The notes: generated by a model not told the origin, from the sequence alone. 64,000 nt of DNA from Paraburkholderia kururiensis (GCF_034424375.1 NZ_CP139965.1:3224001-3288000); one strand, 5' to 3'; shown: positions 44,380 to 53,892, counted from the stretch's first letter. A program made the numbers and translations.

Positions 44380-45675
44380 TCACGCCGCCTTGTACTGATT
44401 GCGCGCTTCGGGCGTGCGATAGAGCACGAGCGTCGCGATGAGTCCGCAGATCGCGGCCACGCCCATCCAGGCACCCGGCGCCGCCTTGTTGCCGCTCACG
44501 TGAATGAGCAGCGTCGAGATCGCGGGCGTGAAGCCGCCGATGGTCGTCGCGAGGCTGTATGCCAGCGAGAAGCCCGCGGTGCGCACGTCGGACGGCATCA
44601 CCTCAGTCAGCGCCACCACCATCGCGCCGTTGTAGCTGCCATAGAGGAACGAGAGCCACATCTCGACGGCGAGCAGGCGGCCGAACGACGGATCGGCCAC
44701 GAGCCACTGCACCGCCGGGTACGCCGTGAGAATCGTGAGGACCGTGAAGGCGATCAGCACCGGACGCCGCCCGATACGGTCCGACAACGCGCCGGAAAGC
44801 GGCAGCCAGATCAGGTTCGACAGGCCGATGCAAACGGTCACGACGAGCGTATCGATGGCGGAAAGCTTGAGCACTTCTTTGCCGAAGGTGGGCGTGTAGG
44901 CCGTGATCATGTAGAACGACACGGTGGTCATGATCACCATGCCCATGCCCGCCAGCACGACGCCCCAGTTCTGCGCCATCGACTTCAGGATCTCGCCCAT
45001 CGAGGGACGATGCTTCTTCGCGAGGAATTCGTCCGTTTCCTTGAGCGAGCGGCGAATCAGGAACAGGAACGGCACGATCAGGCAGCCGATCAGGAACGGC
45101 ACGCGCCAGCCCCAGGCCGTCATTTCCTCGGCGGGCAGCGCGCGGTTCAGGATCACGCCGATCAGCGCGGCGAACACCACCGCCACCTGCTGGCTGCCCG
45201 ACTGCCACGACGTATAGAAACCCTTGTTGCCCTTCGTCGCGATCTCGGAGAGATACACGGAGACGCCGCCCAGCTCGACACCGGCCGAGAAGCCTTGCAG
45301 CAGTCGTCCCGCGAGCACGAGCACGGGAGCGAGCGCGCCGATCGTCGCGTAGCCGGGAATGGCGGCCACCGTGAGCGTGCCGAGCGCCATCAACGCGAGC
45401 GTGAGGATGAGGCCCTTGCGGCGGCCGTGGTGATCGATGTAGGCGCCGAGCACGATGGCGCCGATGGGCCGCATGAGGAAGCCGGCACCGAACACGGAGA
45501 GCGACAGCATGAGCGAAGCGAAAGCGTTGCCGCTCGGGAAGTAGGTCTTGGCAATCGCCGATGCGTAATAGCCGTAGACCATGAAGTCGTACATTTCCAG
45601 GAAGTTGCCGCTGACGACGCGGAACACGGTCCGGGCTTTCGACTCGTTGGGCGATGCGTGGGACGCAGTTGACAT
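44380..45675 (-). CDS. MFS citrate/tricarboxylate-type proton symporter
   Basis: The product is 431 residues from the ATG at 45675, with about 12 transmembrane helices. The N-terminal half is close in pattern to the CitA/TcuC group of the metabolite:H+ symporter family: GNFLEMYDFMVYGYYA, FLMRPIGAIVLGAYIDHHGRRKG, and GRLLQGFSAGVELGGVSVYLSEIA. It probably imports citrate or a related tricarboxylate with protons. Aconitase or tricarballylate genes are not adjacent. It is divergent from the GNAT gene. Confidence 0.9.
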   Translation of the reverse strand: MSTASHASPNESKARTVFRVVSGNFLEMYDFMVYGYYASAIAKTYFPSGNAFASLMLSLSVFGAGFLMRPIGAIVLGAYIDHHGRRKGLILTLALMALGTLTVAAIPGYATIGALAPVLVLAGRLLQGFSAGVELGGVSVYLSEIATKGNKGFYTSWQSGSQQVAVVFAALIGVILNRALPAEEMTAWGWRVPFLIGCLIVPFLFLIRRSLKETDEFLAKKHRPSMGEILKSMAQNWGVVLAGMGMVIMTTVSFYMITAYTPTFGKEVLKLSAIDTLVVTVCIGLSNLIWLPLSGALSDRIGRRPVLIAFTVLTILTAYPAVQWLVADPSFGRLLAVEMWLSFLYGSYNGAMVVALTEVMPSDVRTAGFSLAYSLATTIGGFTPAISTLLIHVSGNKAAPGAWMGVAAICGLIATLVLYRTPEARNQYKAA

Positions 45676-45998
45676 GACACTCTCTGAATAGCGCGCCGCG
45701 CGGCATGGCCGCACGGCTATGAGTTGACGACGGGCGCCGCACCGTGGCGGGGCGACCCGGGAATTCCCTGATAGGGTCTACCCTTATCGCGCTGGGGCGG
45801 GCCATTATGCGCGGCTCGTCGCGGCGTCGATATCAGGGTTAAACCTGATCCACCGAGCATCGTGCCGAACGTCGTCTGATCGCGCGCCGGTCCGCTCCAT
45901 GACGCGCACCGCCCAGCACTTTCCTACGTTTGACTTACACCACCCGTCACAAAGGTGGCAGTACACTCTACCCTCACCTCCGTTTTCGATGCAGCCCG
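45676..45998. other. Divergent MFS/GNAT intergenic region
   Basis: The 323 bases hold a short inverted repeat AGGGT-CT-ACCCT (45773-45784) and a second imperfect one, ATCAGG-N6-CCTGAT (about 45833-45850), spaced by about 60 bases. They are good candidates for regulator sites of the symporter promoter. I see no small gene that I can support. Confidence 0.5.
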
Positions 45999-46562
45999 AT
46001 GCACGCCGACCGCTCCGCCACACCCGCCCCGCTTACCCCGATCACGTTGACCCTGCGCACCGCGACGTCCGCCGACGCCCCGCTCATCGCCGCCATGCAC
46101 GCGGCGAGCTGGCAAGCCACCTATCGCGGGCTGCTGCCTGACGAGTTCCTCGATACCGAAGTAGGCAATGACCGTGCAGCCTACTGGCGCGCAAGACTCG
46201 AAGCGCCCGGCGGCGAGCGCCGGCTCGTGCAGATCGCGGAACGCGCCCCGCACGAGCCGGTGGGCTTCATGTGCGTCGAACGGCAGATCGGCTCGCCGTG
46301 GGGCGTGCTGCTCGATAACCTTCACGCGATGCCGGCATGGCAGGGCATGGGCGCCGGCAAGCTGATGATGCGCGCGGCGAAAGACTGGGCACGCGAACAG
46401 GGCGAGATGCAGCTGTATCTGTACGTGCTGAAGGGGAATGCCCCGGCCATCGCGTTCTACGAAAGCCAGGGCTGGCAATACTCGGGCGCCGAACCGGACA
46501 GGATGGGCGGCATCGACATCACCGCGCTGCGCTACGTGTACCGGCTGGACGCGCAACGCTGA
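45999..46562 (+). CDS. GNAT-family N-acetyltransferase
   Basis: The product is 187 residues from the ATG at 45999 (MHADRSATPA). The GNAT fold is seen in ITLTLRTATSADAPLIAAMHAASWQATYRGLLP, the acetyl-CoA segment NLHAMPAWQGMGAGKLMM (Q/R-x-x-G-x-G/A type), and YLYVLKGNAPAIAFYESQGW near the C-terminus. It acetylates an amine or protein not identifiable here. An upstream in-frame start at 45930 would add 23 residues without similarity. It converges with the C26 hydrolase gene. Confidence 0.9.
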   Translation: MHADRSATPAPLTPITLTLRTATSADAPLIAAMHAASWQATYRGLLPDEFLDTEVGNDRAAYWRARLEAPGGERRLVQIAERAPHEPVGFMCVERQIGSPWGVLLDNLHAMPAWQGMGAGKLMMRAAKDWAREQGEMQLYLYVLKGNAPAIAFYESQGWQYSGAEPDRMGGIDITALRYVYRLDAQR

Positions 46563-46583
46563 ACCGGCCGCCCCCGCTACGCG

Positions 46584-47924
46584 CTAGAAGCGCGTTTCGC
46601 GCGCCACCCGCAGGAAGGTATCGAGCAGCGGCGTGCAGTCGAGCAGTTCCGGGCCGCCCGCGCGGTGAAACTCGGGGTGCCACTGCACGCCCACCACGAA
46701 CGGCGCACGCCGGTAGCGCACGGCTTCGATCAGCCCATCGCCCGCGGAGACTGCCTCCACGTTCAGGTCGCGGCCCAGCGTCTTCACGGCCTGATGGTGG
46801 ATCGAGTTGACGATGGCCTCGCGCCGCCCCGGGAACATGTGCGAGAGCGTGGAGCCTTCGGGAAAGTGGATCGCGTGGCGATGCTGGTCGTAATGCTCGC
46901 TTACGTGGACGCCGGCGGTGGGCACGTCGGTCGCGATGTCCTGGTAGAGCGTGCCGCCGAAGGCGACGTTGATCAGCTGGCAGCCGCGGCATACGCCCAG
47001 CACCGGCTTGCCCGACTCGACGAACTCGTGCAGCAGCTCCAGCTCGTACATGTCGCGCACGCGGTCGCCGGGCCATTCGGGGCGCGCCGCGCCGTCGGCA
47101 TAGGTTTGCGGCGAGACGTCCGCGCCGCCCTGCAACAGCAGCCCGTCGAGATGCTTCGCGTAATCGCGCAGACGGATGTTGCTCGGATGCAGCATGCCCT
47201 GATGCCCCACCGTCGGGATCATGAACACCAGCACGTCGCGCGACATCACCCAGTGCGCGATGGATTCCTCCAGATACTGCAGCGTCTTGCCGCGCAGACC
47301 GACCGCACCCGGCTCGGGATGGAAGATGCGCGCCGACACGCCGATGCGCAGCGTGCGCTGCGTGATGCGCTGCCCGGCGCGATCGAAAATCTGCCGCGCG
47401 CGGGCCGCGATGATGCGCCCGAACACCGACCATGCCGAATCGTTCTGATGCAGATAGCGCGGCGTGCCGGGCGGTAACGCGTTGGGTGGAGGCGGATTCT
47501 GCGCCGTGAAGTCGGGCGCCTGGCCGAAGCCGGCGGGCGCGGTGCCGGGGCGCGAGGCCGATGCCTCGCCCGATGGGGCCGACGAAGCCGCGGCCGCAGA
47601 CGCACCGCCGGAAGACGACGAGGCCCGTGCAACTTCGGCCTGCGCCGCTTGCGCCTCGGCCGCTTCCGCCTGCGCGGTGGCCCGCTCCGCTGCGCCTTGC
47701 GGCGCCTTCTGCTCCGTGGTGGTCACGGTGGAGGCGCTGGAGGGCGCGTCGGTGGACGCACGCTCCGCCGCGGAGGCATCTTTGCCCGGCGCCTCTTGCG
47801 GCGGCGTTGGACGCCCAGCGGCCGCGGTCGGCGCGCTCGCCGTGTTCGACAAACCAGGAAGTTCGGTGGAAGAAGCGGAAGGGGAACCGGCAAGACCGGT
47901 GGAGGGGGGATTGTTTTCGCTCAT
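46584..47924 (-). CDS. Class I glutamine amidotransferase-like hydrolase (peptidase C26) with long N-terminal extension
   Basis: The product is 446 residues. From about residue 190 it is a PuuD-type gamma-glutamyl hydrolase: LRIGVSARIF, LLLQGGADVSPQTY, the nucleophile C312 in GVCRGCQLINVAFGG, and the catalytic VGVQWHPEFH near residue 420. Such enzymes cleave gamma-glutamyl-GABA in putrescine breakdown. Residues 1-155 are an Ala/Ser/Glu/Pro-rich low-complexity region with no fold, absent from PuuD (about 254 residues). No glutamyl-putrescine synthetase gene is adjacent, so the substrate is open. Confidence 0.88.
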   Translation of the reverse strand: MSENNPPSTGLAGSPSASSTELPGLSNTASAPTAAAGRPTPPQEAPGKDASAAERASTDAPSSASTVTTTEQKAPQGAAERATAQAEAAEAQAAQAEVARASSSSGGASAAAASSAPSGEASASRPGTAPAGFGQAPDFTAQNPPPPNALPPGTPRYLHQNDSAWSVFGRIIAARARQIFDRAGQRITQRTLRIGVSARIFHPEPGAVGLRGKTLQYLEESIAHWVMSRDVLVFMIPTVGHQGMLHPSNIRLRDYAKHLDGLLLQGGADVSPQTYADGAARPEWPGDRVRDMYELELLHEFVESGKPVLGVCRGCQLINVAFGGTLYQDIATDVPTAGVHVSEHYDQHRHAIHFPEGSTLSHMFPGRREAIVNSIHHQAVKTLGRDLNVEAVSAGDGLIEAVRYRRAPFVVGVQWHPEFHRAGGPELLDCTPLLDTFLRVARETRF

Positions 47925-48036
47925 GACTTCGGGTCAGGCGCGCGCCGCACGCACACGGGTGGACATAGGCCGATTATCCGCCAGCACGTCGCCGCACGGC
48001 AAACCGGCGTCTTTCGCGCACGTTCCGCCCCGCACT

Positions 48037-49794
48037 TCACGGGTCCGGCTGCTCGTTGAGCGTTTCCTTGAAAGCGATCTGCATGCTCGCGTGGATCTTC
48101 ACGCACCAACGCCAGAGCACCGCCATCAGGAGCGCCGCACAAACGAGCACCGCCGCCAGCAGTCCCACCGGCGGCAGAATCGCGCCGGATAGCGCGGCCA
48201 CCAGCAGGAACACGCCGATCATCGACACCACCGGCACGAGCTGGGCAATCGTCTGCCGGATCGCGCCCGTGAAGCGTCCGGCCGTGGCTGGCTGCACGCT
48301 CACCTCGGCGAGCAGCATGGCAAGCGACGTCGCCTTGCGCCACACCGCGACGAGAAAAGGCATGGACAGCACGAGCGCTCCGCTCCAGAGCACCACGCGC
48401 CGCATCGATTCCTCGCCGAGCCAGTTGGCAAGGAACCCGCTCGTCCAGGGCGCGCTGTACGACACGCCAAGGAAGATTGCCGCGACGAGCGAGAGATTGA
48501 CGGCGATCTGCACGACGATCGGCCACGTCATGCCGAGCACCGTGGGCTCGCCGCTGGCTGGCCGCAGGCTGCGCAGCCACTGGCCGTACAGGCCGAACAC
48601 GTTCGCGAGCGTGGGCGGCATCGCGTTCGCCACGCGCCGCGAGAGCGGGTCGGCCACGCGGATCAGATAGGGCGTGGTAAGCGTCGTGAGCGCGGAGACC
48701 GACACTGCCACGGGGTAGAGAAACGCGCTCGTCACCTTCAGCGTGAGCCCGAGCGAGGCGATGATGAACGAGAACTCGCCGATCTGCGAAACGGTCATGC
48801 CCACGCGCATCGCCGTGCGTCCGTCCTTGCCCGCGAGGAACGTGCCGAGTCCGCACGACACCAGCTTGCCGAGAATCACCGCGGCCGTGATCGTCGCGAT
48901 GGGCAGCGCGTAGTCCACGAGCACGAGCGGATTGAGCATCAGCCCGATGGTCACGAAGAAGATGGCCGAAAACGCGTCGCGCAGCGGCGCGATCAGATGC
49001 TCGATGCGATGCAGGTGGCGCGACTCGGCCATGATCGCGCCGATCAGGAACGCGCCCAGCGCGATGCTGTAATCGAGCTTCACGACGAGCAGGCAAAAGC
49101 CGAAGCAGAAGCCGAGCACGGCGACGAGCAGCATCTCGTCACTGCCCGTACGCGCCACGTAGGCAAGCGCGCGCGGCACCACGAGAATGCCCGCCACGAG
49201 CGAGACGGTCATGAAGAGCAGCAGCTTGCCGAGCGTGACGAACGCGATGCCCGCCGAAAGCTGGCCCGTCTGCGCGATGCCCGAGAGCAGCACGAGCATC
49301 GCGATGCCCAGAATATCCTCGACGATCAGAATGCCGAACACGAGCTGCGCGAAGCCTTCGCGCTTGAGTCCGAGTTCGGAGAGCGCCTTGACGATGATCG
49401 TCGTGGACGAGATGGCGAGGATGGCGCCGAGGAAGAGCGAGTCCATCGGACTCCAGCCGAACGCGCGGCCCATTTCGAAGCCGATCCACAGCATCAGCAC
49501 GATTTCGGAAAGCGCGGCCACCACGGCCGTCGCGCCCACGCGAAAGAGTTTGCGCAGGCTGAATTCGAGGCCGAGCGAGAACATCAGGAACACCACACCC
49601 AACTCGCCGAGGGTCTGGATGGTCTGCTCGTCGTGAATCAGCTGGAACGGCGGCGTGTACGGGCCGATGATCACGCCCGCCGCGATGTACCCGAGCACCA
49701 CCGGCTGTTTCAGGCGATGGAACAGCACGGTGACGATACCCGCGAGCACCATCACGACCGCCAGATCCTGAATGAAGCCGATGCCGTGGTGCAT
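48037..49794 (-). CDS. CPA2-family cation:proton antiporter (Kef-type) without RCK domain
   Basis: The product is 585 residues. Residues 1-385 are the Na+/H+ exchanger fold: LGYIAAGVIIGPYTPP, LGVVFLMFSLGLEFSLRKL, and the ion-site segment LAISSTTIIVKALSELG. The usual TrkA-N/RCK nucleotide domain is not present. Instead about 190 residues with further hydrophobic helices (VVQIAVNLSLVAAIFLG, VVSMIGVFLLVAALSGAILP) follow. It should exchange K+ or Na+ for protons in the inner membrane. It stands alone, divergent from the amidase. Confidence 0.88.
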   Translation of the reverse strand: MHHGIGFIQDLAVVMVLAGIVTVLFHRLKQPVVLGYIAAGVIIGPYTPPFQLIHDEQTIQTLGELGVVFLMFSLGLEFSLRKLFRVGATAVVAALSEIVLMLWIGFEMGRAFGWSPMDSLFLGAILAISSTTIIVKALSELGLKREGFAQLVFGILIVEDILGIAMLVLLSGIAQTGQLSAGIAFVTLGKLLLFMTVSLVAGILVVPRALAYVARTGSDEMLLVAVLGFCFGFCLLVVKLDYSIALGAFLIGAIMAESRHLHRIEHLIAPLRDAFSAIFFVTIGLMLNPLVLVDYALPIATITAAVILGKLVSCGLGTFLAGKDGRTAMRVGMTVSQIGEFSFIIASLGLTLKVTSAFLYPVAVSVSALTTLTTPYLIRVADPLSRRVANAMPPTLANVFGLYGQWLRSLRPASGEPTVLGMTWPIVVQIAVNLSLVAAIFLGVSYSAPWTSGFLANWLGEESMRRVVLWSGALVLSMPFLVAVWRKATSLAMLLAEVSVQPATAGRFTGAIRQTIAQLVPVVSMIGVFLLVAALSGAILPPVGLLAAVLVCAALLMAVLWRWCVKIHASMQIAFKETLNEQPDP

Positions 49795-50009
49795 GAAGAC
49801 GGTTCCTTACAGACAGTAATGTGAACCGCGATGGTACCGCACGCGAGGAAGCCGCCCAACCGCGCTCGCCGGGCGCCCGACCCTTCTGGCCGTGAGCGCA
49901 AGCCGGTCGCAGCCACGAACAGGCCCTAGAATGTGGCCCACGTCCACGCCGCCCGAGCGCCTCGGCGCTCAAAGCGAAGCGCGCCCCACCACCTGCACGC
50001 CGCACGACC

Positions 50010-51398
50010 ATGACGACCCACTCCGACGCCGCCGTTCCCTTTCCGCCGCTCGCCCAACTGGCCGCCGACCTCGCCGCGGGCCGCACCACGAGCCGTGCGC
50101 TCGTCGAGACCGCGCTCGAACGCATCGCCAACCCGGCGGGCCAGGGTTCCACCGTCTTCCTTCAGGTCGATGCCGCGAGCGCCCGCGCTGCCGCCGACGC
50201 CCACGACCGCCTGCGCGCCGCCGGGACGGTACTCTCGCCGCTCGCCGGCATTCCCGTGTCGGTGAAGGACCTGTTCGACATCGAAGGCCAGGTGACGCGC
50301 GCCGGTTCCCGCGTGCTCGCCAGCGCTGCGCCGGCCACAGCCGACGCCGTCGCCGTGGCACGGCTCAAACGCGCGGGCGCCGTGATCGTGGGACGCACCA
50401 ACATGAGCGAGTTCGCGTTCTCCGGGCTCGGGCTCAATCCGCATTACGGACATCCGCTCTCGCCCTGGCAGCGCCACGCGAAGGGCGACGAGCGGGTGGC
50501 GGGCGGGTCGTCGTCGGGGGCGGCGGCATCCGTTGCGGACGGCATGGCCGCCGTGGCGCTCGGCACCGACACAGGCGGCTCCATCCGCATTCCCGCCGCG
50601 CTGTGCGGCCTGACCGGCTTCAAACCCACGGCCGCACGCATTCCGAGACAAGGCGGCGTGCCGCTGTCGACCACGCTGGATTCGTTCGGGCCCATCGGCG
50701 TGAGCGTGGCCTGCTGCGCGCTGGTGGACCGCATCCTCGCCGGGCTGGAGCCGCACGTTCCGGCGGCGCGCGGCATCGAGGGCCTGCGGCTCGGCGTGCT
50801 GACGAACTACGTGACGGATGGCGTGGAGCCCGCCGTCGCCGCAACGCTCGATACGGCACTCAAGCACCTGGAAGCTGCGGGCGCCATCGTGAGCGAGGTG
50901 CGGTTCGCACCGTTCGACCGGCTGCCCGAGATCAACCGCTTCGGCTTCTCGCCCATCGAGGCTTACGCGTGGCACCGTCCGCTGCTCGCAAAGCATCGGG
51001 ACGCCTACGATCCGCGGGTGCTGGCGCGCATTCTGAAGGGTGAACCGGCCACCGCCGCAGACTATCTGGACCTCATGGCCGAGCGCGCCGCGATGCTCGA
51101 AGCCGCGCAAGCCACACTGTGGCAACGCTTCGACGCGGTCGTGGCGCCCACCGTGCCCATCGCGCCACCGCGCGTGGCAGACCTCGAACACGACGACGAC
51201 GCCTTCGGCCGCACCAACGCCCTGGTGTTGCGCAACCCGTCCGCGTTCAATTTCCTCGACGCCTGCGCGCTCTCGCTGCCGTGCCACGTGCGCGGTGCGG
51301 CGCCCGCGGGCTTGATGCTCGCGGCCGCGCCCTATGCTGACGACGCCTTGCTCGCCACGGGCCGCGCCGTGGAGGCGGTACTGAACTCGATCCGCTAA
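50010..51398 (+). CDS. Amidase signature family hydrolase
   Basis: The product is 462 residues with the full Ser-cisSer-Lys triad: K86 (SVKDLFD), S167 (GGSSSG) and S191 (DTGGSIR). It resembles GatA in length but has no GatB/GatC neighbour, so it is more likely a free amidase. The substrate (an aryl, aliphatic or acyl amide) cannot be told. The start gives a short, unremarkable N-terminus, and an alternative start a few codons on is possible. Confidence 0.9.
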   Translation: MTTHSDAAVPFPPLAQLAADLAAGRTTSRALVETALERIANPAGQGSTVFLQVDAASARAAADAHDRLRAAGTVLSPLAGIPVSVKDLFDIEGQVTRAGSRVLASAAPATADAVAVARLKRAGAVIVGRTNMSEFAFSGLGLNPHYGHPLSPWQRHAKGDERVAGGSSSGAAASVADGMAAVALGTDTGGSIRIPAALCGLTGFKPTAARIPRQGGVPLSTTLDSFGPIGVSVACCALVDRILAGLEPHVPAARGIEGLRLGVLTNYVTDGVEPAVAATLDTALKHLEAAGAIVSEVRFAPFDRLPEINRFGFSPIEAYAWHRPLLAKHRDAYDPRVLARILKGEPATAADYLDLMAERAAMLEAAQATLWQRFDAVVAPTVPIAPPRVADLEHDDDAFGRTNALVLRNPSAFNFLDACALSLPCHVRGAAPAGLMLAAAPYADDALLATGRAVEAVLNSIR

Positions 51399-51547
51399 AG
51401 CACGACGGCACGACGCGCAGCAAGCGCCGCGCCGCTCGCGCATAAGGCCGGCGCTGCGACGAACGACAGACGCTTCGCGCTAGAATCGCGCAACGCTTCG
51501 CCCCCCCCTCACCACACGATCTGCACACGTTTCGCACACGACCCGAT

Positions 51548-52054
51548 ATGAACTACAACGATGCCCTGTTGCGCCGCGAGCGCTCCCTGCTGGTCCTGCT
51601 CGGCTTCATCTGCCTTGCGCTCGTGGGCGGCGCGCTCTGGCTGCAGTACTTCAGGAACGAAGACCCGTGCCCGCTGTGCATCATCCAGCGCTACTTCTTC
51701 CTGCTGATCGCCATCTTCGCGTTCCTCGGCGCGCGCTTTCGCAGTTGGGGCGGCGTGCGCGTGCTCGAAGCGCTGGCGGCGCTCTCGGCGCTGGGCGGCA
51801 TCGTGACCGCGGTGCGCCACGTCTATGTGCAGGCTCATCCGGGTTTCAGCTGCGGGTTCGACGCGCTGCAACCGCTGGTAGACAGCCTGCCGCCCGCGCG
51901 CTGGCTGCCCGGCGTATTCAAGGTGGCGGGCCTGTGCGAGACGCCGTATCCGCCGATTCTCGGCCTCTCGCTGCCGGCCTGGGCGCTCGTCGGCTTTGCG
52001 CTCGCGTTCGTGTCGCTCGTGCTGAGCCTGTGGCGCAATCGCGGCCGGCGTTGA
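51548..52054 (+). CDS. dsbB: Disulfide bond formation protein B
   Basis: The product is 168 residues with four transmembrane helices. The redox cysteines are C41/C44 (DPCPLCIIQ) in the first periplasmic loop and C102/C130 (GFSCGF; GLCETPYP) in the second. It reoxidises DsbA using ubiquinone. It is transcribed alone. Confidence 0.96.
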   Translation: MNYNDALLRRERSLLVLLGFICLALVGGALWLQYFRNEDPCPLCIIQRYFFLLIAIFAFLGARFRSWGGVRVLEALAALSALGGIVTAVRHVYVQAHPGFSCGFDALQPLVDSLPPARWLPGVFKVAGLCETPYPPILGLSLPAWALVGFALAFVSLVLSLWRNRGRR

Positions 52055-52497
52055 GCCTCGGTCGTTGAATGGTTCGGCAAAGCGCAGTTGCGGCGCTTTG
52101 CCTGCGCGGTGCCCGCTTGCGTTGTGCGTCTGCATCGCGCGTTTGCGTTGCGGGTTCGCCCCAGGCGTTTGCCTCGTGCGTTCGTCTCGCGCGTATCGCG
52201 CTTTCCGTCTGTCTGTTCACGTCTCTGCGGCCATGGCTGCAGCGCCCGCTCTACTGCCGTGGCCCGCAACGCGGCCCGGCGCCCTCCCATCCCCGGCCGC
52301 TGCGCAACTTATTCCCCGCCGCCGGATCGTAAGAGGGCCATGACAGCCGGCTGATAGGCTTCATCATGCGCGGGAAATATTTTTGACCGCGAGCGGTGCT
52401 ATCTTCGAACCTGGATGGCGATCTACGTGCGCGAGGCCGGCTGCGGCCGCCCCGATGCGTAACGCGCGCCTGATCCGCAATGTCTCCTGGATCCACC
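52055..52497. other. Non-coding G/T-rich region upstream of the xdh remnant
   Basis: About 440 bases show no supportable gene. The first 150 are rich in GCGTTTGC/TTGCGTTG-like repeats with many T on the forward strand, unlike flanking coding DNA. Several overlapping open frames exist in all forward phases, which is a sign of stop-poor GC-rich sequence, not of genes. Confidence 0.5.
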
Positions 52498-52725
52498 ATG
52501 ACAACGCAAACCATCCGCTTCCTCCCTCCGCTCGCGGTCCGCGAATTGCACGGCGTACCGGTCGCGCGTATCGCGGCCGCCGGTCAGCGCAAAGACGCTT
52601 CCCGTCCGCACCACCGCCACGGCACGTGCGCGCATTCACTACAACGCATCCGCCGGATACGCGAAGACGTCCTGAACGTTCGCGCGCCCGCGGGCCCCGC
52701 GATGCGAGTGCGGCACAAGCACTGA
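52498..52725 (+). pseudogene. xdhA: Decayed remnant of xdhA N-terminus
   Basis: An ATG at 52498 opens MTTQTIRFLPPLAVRELHGVP, which matches the way Burkholderia XdhA (xanthine dehydrogenase small subunit) usually begins, then drifts out of similarity after about 20-35 residues and stops at 52725. The [2Fe-2S] cysteine segment (CAEGDCGACT type) that should follow is missing. It lies 64 bases before xdhC, exactly where xdhA-xdhB stand in relatives. This points to a large internal deletion followed by decay. The match is from memory. Confidence 0.5.
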
Positions 52726-52789
52726 AACGATCAATCCGCCGCCAGGGTGCTCTCGCAAGCGCTCGCGCGGCCCAGCTGGAGAAAGCCGG

Positions 52790-53824
52790 ATGCATGCCTG
52801 GCTCACCGATCTGCAACACCTGCTGGCACACGGCGACGCCGCCGTGCTGGTGACGGTCGCGCGCGTGGAAGGCTCGGTGCCGCGCGATGCCGGCACGAAG
52901 ATGATCGTCACGCGAGACAGCGCGCGCCACACCATCGGCGGCGGGCATCTGGAATGGAAAGCCATCGAGATCGCCCGCCAGGTGCTGCGCGACGGCATGC
53001 GCACACCGCACACGCGGCGGCTCGAGCGGCTCGCGCTGGGCCCGAGTCTCGGGCAATGCTGCGGCGGCTCGGTGGTGCTTGCATTCGAGCGGCTCGACAT
53101 CGGCGACCTGGGCTGGCTCACTTCGCTCGCCAAACGGCTCGCAGCCGGCGTCTCGACCGTTCGCAGCGTATCGTTCGGCCCCGCGGCTGACGCCGTGATG
53201 CTCACCGATCCCGAGCCCGGCGTGCAGGGTTCCGACTGCCTGCTGTGGGAAGGCGCGGGCTTCGGCCACGACGGCGCCTTGCTGACCGAAACCATCGCGC
53301 CCAACGAATTCGAGGTGCTGCTGTTCGGCGCCTCGCACGTGGGCCACGCGCTCGTGCGCGTGCTCGGCACGCTGCCGTGCCGCGTGCGCTGGATAGACCG
53401 CCGCGAAGCCGCGTTCCCCGCGCCGGACGTGTTCGCCACGTACGGCGCCCCGAACGTCGTCATGGAACCGGGCGACGCGCCCGACGACGCCGTCGACACC
53501 GCCGCCCCCGGCACCTACTTCATCGTCATGACGCACGACCACGCACGCGACCTCGTGCTCGCGGAACGTATCCTGCGTCGCGGCGACTACGCGTTCTTCG
53601 GCATGATCGGCTCGCATACGAAACGCAAGCAGTTCGAGCATCAACTTGCGGCGCGCGGCATCGATCCCATGCAGCTTGCGCGCATGAAGTGTCCGATCGG
53701 CGTGGAAGGCATCGTCGATAAGGCACCCGAAGTCATCGCGATCTCGGCGGCAGCGCAACTACTGCAGGCCGTGGAGGCTCACGCGAACGCCACGGCAAGC
53801 GCCCTCCCGCGCGAGCCCGCGTGA
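52790..53824 (+). CDS. xdhC: Xanthine dehydrogenase accessory protein XdhC
   Basis: The product is 344 residues. N-terminal family segments are VTVARVEGSVPRDAGTKMIV and LGQCCGGSVVLAFE; the Rossmann-type VLLFGASHVGHALVRVLG is at about residue 180 and GMIGSHTKRKQFEHQL at about 270. XdhC loads sulfurated molybdenum cofactor into XdhAB. Here xdhA and xdhB are not upstream, so its client must be encoded elsewhere or be lost. It is followed after 68 bases by the deaminase gene add. Confidence 0.95.
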   Translation: MHAWLTDLQHLLAHGDAAVLVTVARVEGSVPRDAGTKMIVTRDSARHTIGGGHLEWKAIEIARQVLRDGMRTPHTRRLERLALGPSLGQCCGGSVVLAFERLDIGDLGWLTSLAKRLAAGVSTVRSVSFGPAADAVMLTDPEPGVQGSDCLLWEGAGFGHDGALLTETIAPNEFEVLLFGASHVGHALVRVLGTLPCRVRWIDRREAAFPAPDVFATYGAPNVVMEPGDAPDDAVDTAAPGTYFIVMTHDHARDLVLAERILRRGDYAFFGMIGSHTKRKQFEHQLAARGIDPMQLARMKCPIGVEGIVDKAPEVIAISAAAQLLQAVEAHANATASALPREPA

Positions 53825-53892
53825 ACGGTCGCGCAAGGCGCACCCTACACGTCATCCTTTACCCCAGGCACCGAAAATAATTCGATCTCGAC

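Noticed and set aside
52065..52354. Three overlapping forward frames of 87-92 residues after dsbB
   Set aside because: All three phases are open at once in a repeat-like GC-rich stretch, there is no ribosome-binding site, and no motif is seen.
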